Below, one piece after another: positions 5,401 to 6,811 of a stretch of 6,811 nt of DNA; position 1 is the first letter of the stretch; each line of letters begins with the position of its first letter. The notes below the pieces were generated by a model. That model saw nothing but the letters and a program-made list of their open reading frames with translations. It had not been told where the DNA came from and did not search any database. The position numbers and the translations under genes were made by a program. The stretch comes from an uncultured Dorea sp. (lineage in GTDB: Bacteria > Bacillota > Clostridia > Lachnospirales > Lachnospiraceae), in contig CAJTRE010000061.1 in NCBI GenBank assembly GCA_910578495.1, forward strand, positions 1 through 6,811, in the 5' to 3' direction.

Positions 5401-6811
5401 GGCGGAGCGCGATGCACGCCTGGAAGCGATAGAGGCTCAAAAGGAACAGTATGAACACGAGATCGAGGGCATTGAGGCACAGATAGACGCCAGGGAAAAA
5501 GAAATCAAGGCCATGCAGGACGCCAACGGGGAACGTAAACGTGCCATCGATTTACAGAAAGCGGAATATGAACTCCAGCGCATGCAGAACCAGAAAACCT
5601 CCTTCGTCTATAAAGACGGCCAGATGGTGTACGAAGCCGATACTTCCGGCATCCGCGATGCCAAACAGGAAGTGGAAGACGCAAAGCTGGAAATTGACAT
5701 CTCCAAAATCGAAAAAGAAATCGACCGGCTGGAAGAAGAAAAGGACCTCCTCCAGGAACGGATCGACCTGCTGGACAAAGAGGCGGAACAGGTCAATCAA
5801 TATTATGACCAGCTGATCGCCCAGACGGAAAAGCATTACGACGCCATGGTAAAGGGACTGGAGGATTACAAGTCCCAATTCGAGGCATTGACAGACCTCC
5901 TTGAAAACGCACAGCTGGAAGCAAGCCTTTCCGAACTCGGCATCAACATGGACGCCCTGTTAAGCGGCTCGCAGGAAGAATTTGAAAAACTAAAGACCGC
6001 CTATATCGGCATCCTTGCCGACATGAGCCGTGGAAATGACGGCGTACTCGAGCAGCTCTCCAGACTGTCCGGCATCAGCACGGAATCCATCAGCTACCTT
6101 AATGCAACAAAAGGCGCGTTTGAGGACCTTGGCGCTGTAACACTGGAAGGACTGGAAGAAAGCATTGGCGGTATCGGAGAATCCGCAAGCACTCTTTCCA
6201 CAAGTGCGGGAGAAGCATCTGCCGCCGCAGGAAGCATACAGGAAAGCGTCCGCAATATGTCCCAAAGCATAGCTCCTCTGAATACGGAGCTTGGGAACCT
6301 GAAAACCCTGATCGGCGAACTCATTGCATTGTTAAATGACATAACCTTCCCTGAAATCGGTGAGGAAGGCTATGCACAGAAACTAATGGACATTGCACAG
6401 GCATTCGGTGAAATCGCATCGAAATGCGAGGGATTCAAAAACATCGACTTCTCTTCCATCATAGGCTCTGCATCCGCGCCCAGTACGGACGGTGCCGCGA
6501 TGCCTGGCGGGGAGGGGATGGAAGGAGCAGCGGGAACCGGCTTTCTGGGGCTTGCATCTGCCATTTCAGAAGCAGTGTCATCCATTGACGAGCAGATGGG
6601 CAAGTTAAAGACGGCATTGGATTCAGGAAATAGTTACTTTACGGGGCAGATTGATGTCATCAACGAGAAATATATCCCTGCATGGGAGAACCTGCGGACA
6701 CGCCTTGCGGAAATCATCGGCGTAGAAGGCGGTGACAGTGAGGATAAGGAAGGCAGGGGGAAACAGGAAGCCGGAAGCACCGACGGCGGTTCCGCATCCG
6801 ACGGGAAGCCG
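2411..6811 (+). CDS. Probable phage tail tape-measure protein, 3' end beyond window
   Basis: One open frame of 1467 codons with no stop, running off the window. Tape-measure proteins fill the phage tail tube, set its length and help DNA pass into the cell. Supporting features are great length, overall helical low-cysteine character, a hydrophobic segment at about 124-152 (ALQALAMAGNMIAMWGISEV), and long charged coiled coils at about 900-1165. Between two coiled-coil blocks sits Y-K-D-G-Q-M-V-Y-E-A-D at 1067-1077, a pattern I associate with tape-measure proteins of Gram-positive phages. Gly/Ser-rich linkers lie near 1348-1381 and 1437-1467. ATG 2411 is chosen because the frame looks family-like from there (IFTTKNEELAIFGK). 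An in-frame ATG at 2381 would add MSPQHTHFNS but lies in the stem of stem-loop 3; the frame opens after TAA 2318-2320. Neither start has a Shine-Dalgarno. GC content rises sharply within the gene, suggesting fusion of two sources. A large non-phage coiled-coil protein is the alternative. Confidence 0.75.
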   Translation, partial: MIFTTKNEELAIFGKTIDDIKNKIDKFNEVKTKNGLFGENGALASLFSGKKLNNILTPETLKQFDEFKKKFNSSSLSAEALAEQMENVDQRIIDYAKTCKNGEMTTEGFKASVEGMTLSAKAGKVALQALAMAGNMIAMWGISEVIYAIHSCITASDRLKESAKDLGSQFSSTKSDIEVYKSKINDLYKTINDSSSSYEDTYNARKELLAIQDEMIEKFGSEAEAVELVTSAIHGNTEAFDDLTKQKWQETVNEFTNGSDKKWTERVGDSWANLWSGASNNFDRMIKEMENTEVSFRVIPRYDDEGTYEEFSNKLKENFGASITHTERDDVFTLSGDLDDIYDQLLNIQSLATNMGIDDSFLPDLSRQADETKKTLESYQEIYNQHILYDKIFDSDAYEKSFNDINDAYKKYQEAFASGNNDAIETAKQSFAEIVQGATEGISDQSVIDYFNSMYPDLQEVVGGWEFEVKFKAAIDDDANDFENEVKDAIGKFDSSNSVLNFQSNVATQEQIDAYAQLNSIADEYNLTLEQLIKELEQLGLISSNVKLDLRNRLSNGTQNLVIDDWIATLTDEEASMANSTAFDEALKHQKEELDGAALSAENYSAALEEVKNSQDGLGNETGISPLSISQTIDHLNTQLKPAFDSLQSAYQDIFTDDGKFALNTIDILSTCDTIKSKLDDMAELGLDIDYSSYEDFVRVLRSSESTEQNVKDAFDSLAASITSAGLSGAEDFETLKAALEDLGVVNEELVAFESLANNTEALKKAGLDLAEATDEQINTFANEMVSAENVSNAIAILTFQKELCGLQDLNTAGEVANLLTLAENAGYTGEVIEHLTELEQIYQQIASGTLTPGQLDAKLARAEELRTLIKESAGKINYEPKVDFKGAGGKKSAGTAGKEAADTYLEAFEKELKDLDDLKSNGKISEKQYLDALRRLYVKYFNQKKKYLKEYEKYEHQYLEGMKSLYESAFSYITKQIDKRIDAVNSQKDAAVSALEAERDARLEAIEAQKEQYEHEIEGIEAQIDAREKEIKAMQDANGERKRAIDLQKAEYELQRMQNQKTSFVYKDGQMVYEADTSGIRDAKQEVEDAKLEIDISKIEKEIDRLEEEKDLLQERIDLLDKEAEQVNQYYDQLIAQTEKHYDAMVKGLEDYKSQFEALTDLLENAQLEASLSELGINMDALLSGSQEEFEKLKTAYIGILADMSRGNDGVLEQLSRLSGISTESISYLNATKGAFEDLGAVTLEGLEESIGGIGESASTLSTSAGEASAAAGSIQESVRNMSQSIAPLNTELGNLKTLIGELIALLNDITFPEIGEEGYAQKLMDIAQAFGEIASKCEGFKNIDFSSIIGSASAPSTDGAAMPGGEGMEGAAGTGFLGLASAISEAVSSIDEQMGKLKTALDSGNSYFTGQIDVINEKYIPAWENLRTRLAEIIGVEGGDSEDKEGRGKQEAGSTDGGSASDGKP

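Noticed and set aside
4489..6603. Several minus-strand and one plus-strand ORFs of 60-180 codons within the tape-measure gene
   Set aside because: They are serine- or phenylalanine-rich translations of the other frames of a repetitive helical gene, without credible ribosome sites or domains.

Overview
The window looks like a patchwork of mobile and prophage DNA from a Gram-positive gut-type bacterium, most likely a Clostridia/Lachnospiraceae-like Firmicute. The basis is codon usage, Shine-Dalgarno style, the IS481-like element and a tape-measure-type protein of the kind seen in clostridial phages. This is a judgement from the sequence alone; no database was searched.

Layout. Bases 1-301 hold a terminator-like hairpin, a small unrecognised ORF and, overlapping it, the 5' stub of a second gene that ends just before an insertion sequence. 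Bases 311-1336 are an IS481-like element whose single DDE transposase is broken by a frameshift. Its left end carries a promoter placed inside a hairpin that would hide the transposase ribosome binding site from read-through transcripts. Immediately after it (1333-1695) is an AT-rich ORF with no ribosome binding site, probably the 3' remnant of a gene cut by the element. It carries a D-x2-H-x3-E motif resembling the active site of colicin E3-type ribonucleases. A convergent gene on the minus strand (1772-2281) encodes a protein with a zinc ribbon at each end.

Bases 2318-2410 form a short intergenic region with the most striking structure in the window: three tandem 19-base stem-loops that all share the 7-base loop CTCCACA but have different self-complementary stems. 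From 2411 to the window edge one uninterrupted reading frame (1467 codons, no stop) encodes a very large helical protein, most likely a phage tail tape-measure protein, with its C-terminus beyond the window.

Composition divides the window. The start and the IS are GC-rich in places (sampled 60-base lines near 58-62%). Bases 1333 to about 4500 are AT-rich (sampled lines 20-35%). The tape-measure gene then rises through 35-47% to 50-57% after about 5150, while its reading frame stays open. The AT-rich block therefore begins exactly at the IS right end and finishes inside the tape-measure gene, which suggests recombination and a chimeric tape-measure protein. No tail-assembly genes precede the tape-measure gene, so its upstream context is not that of a normal tail operon.
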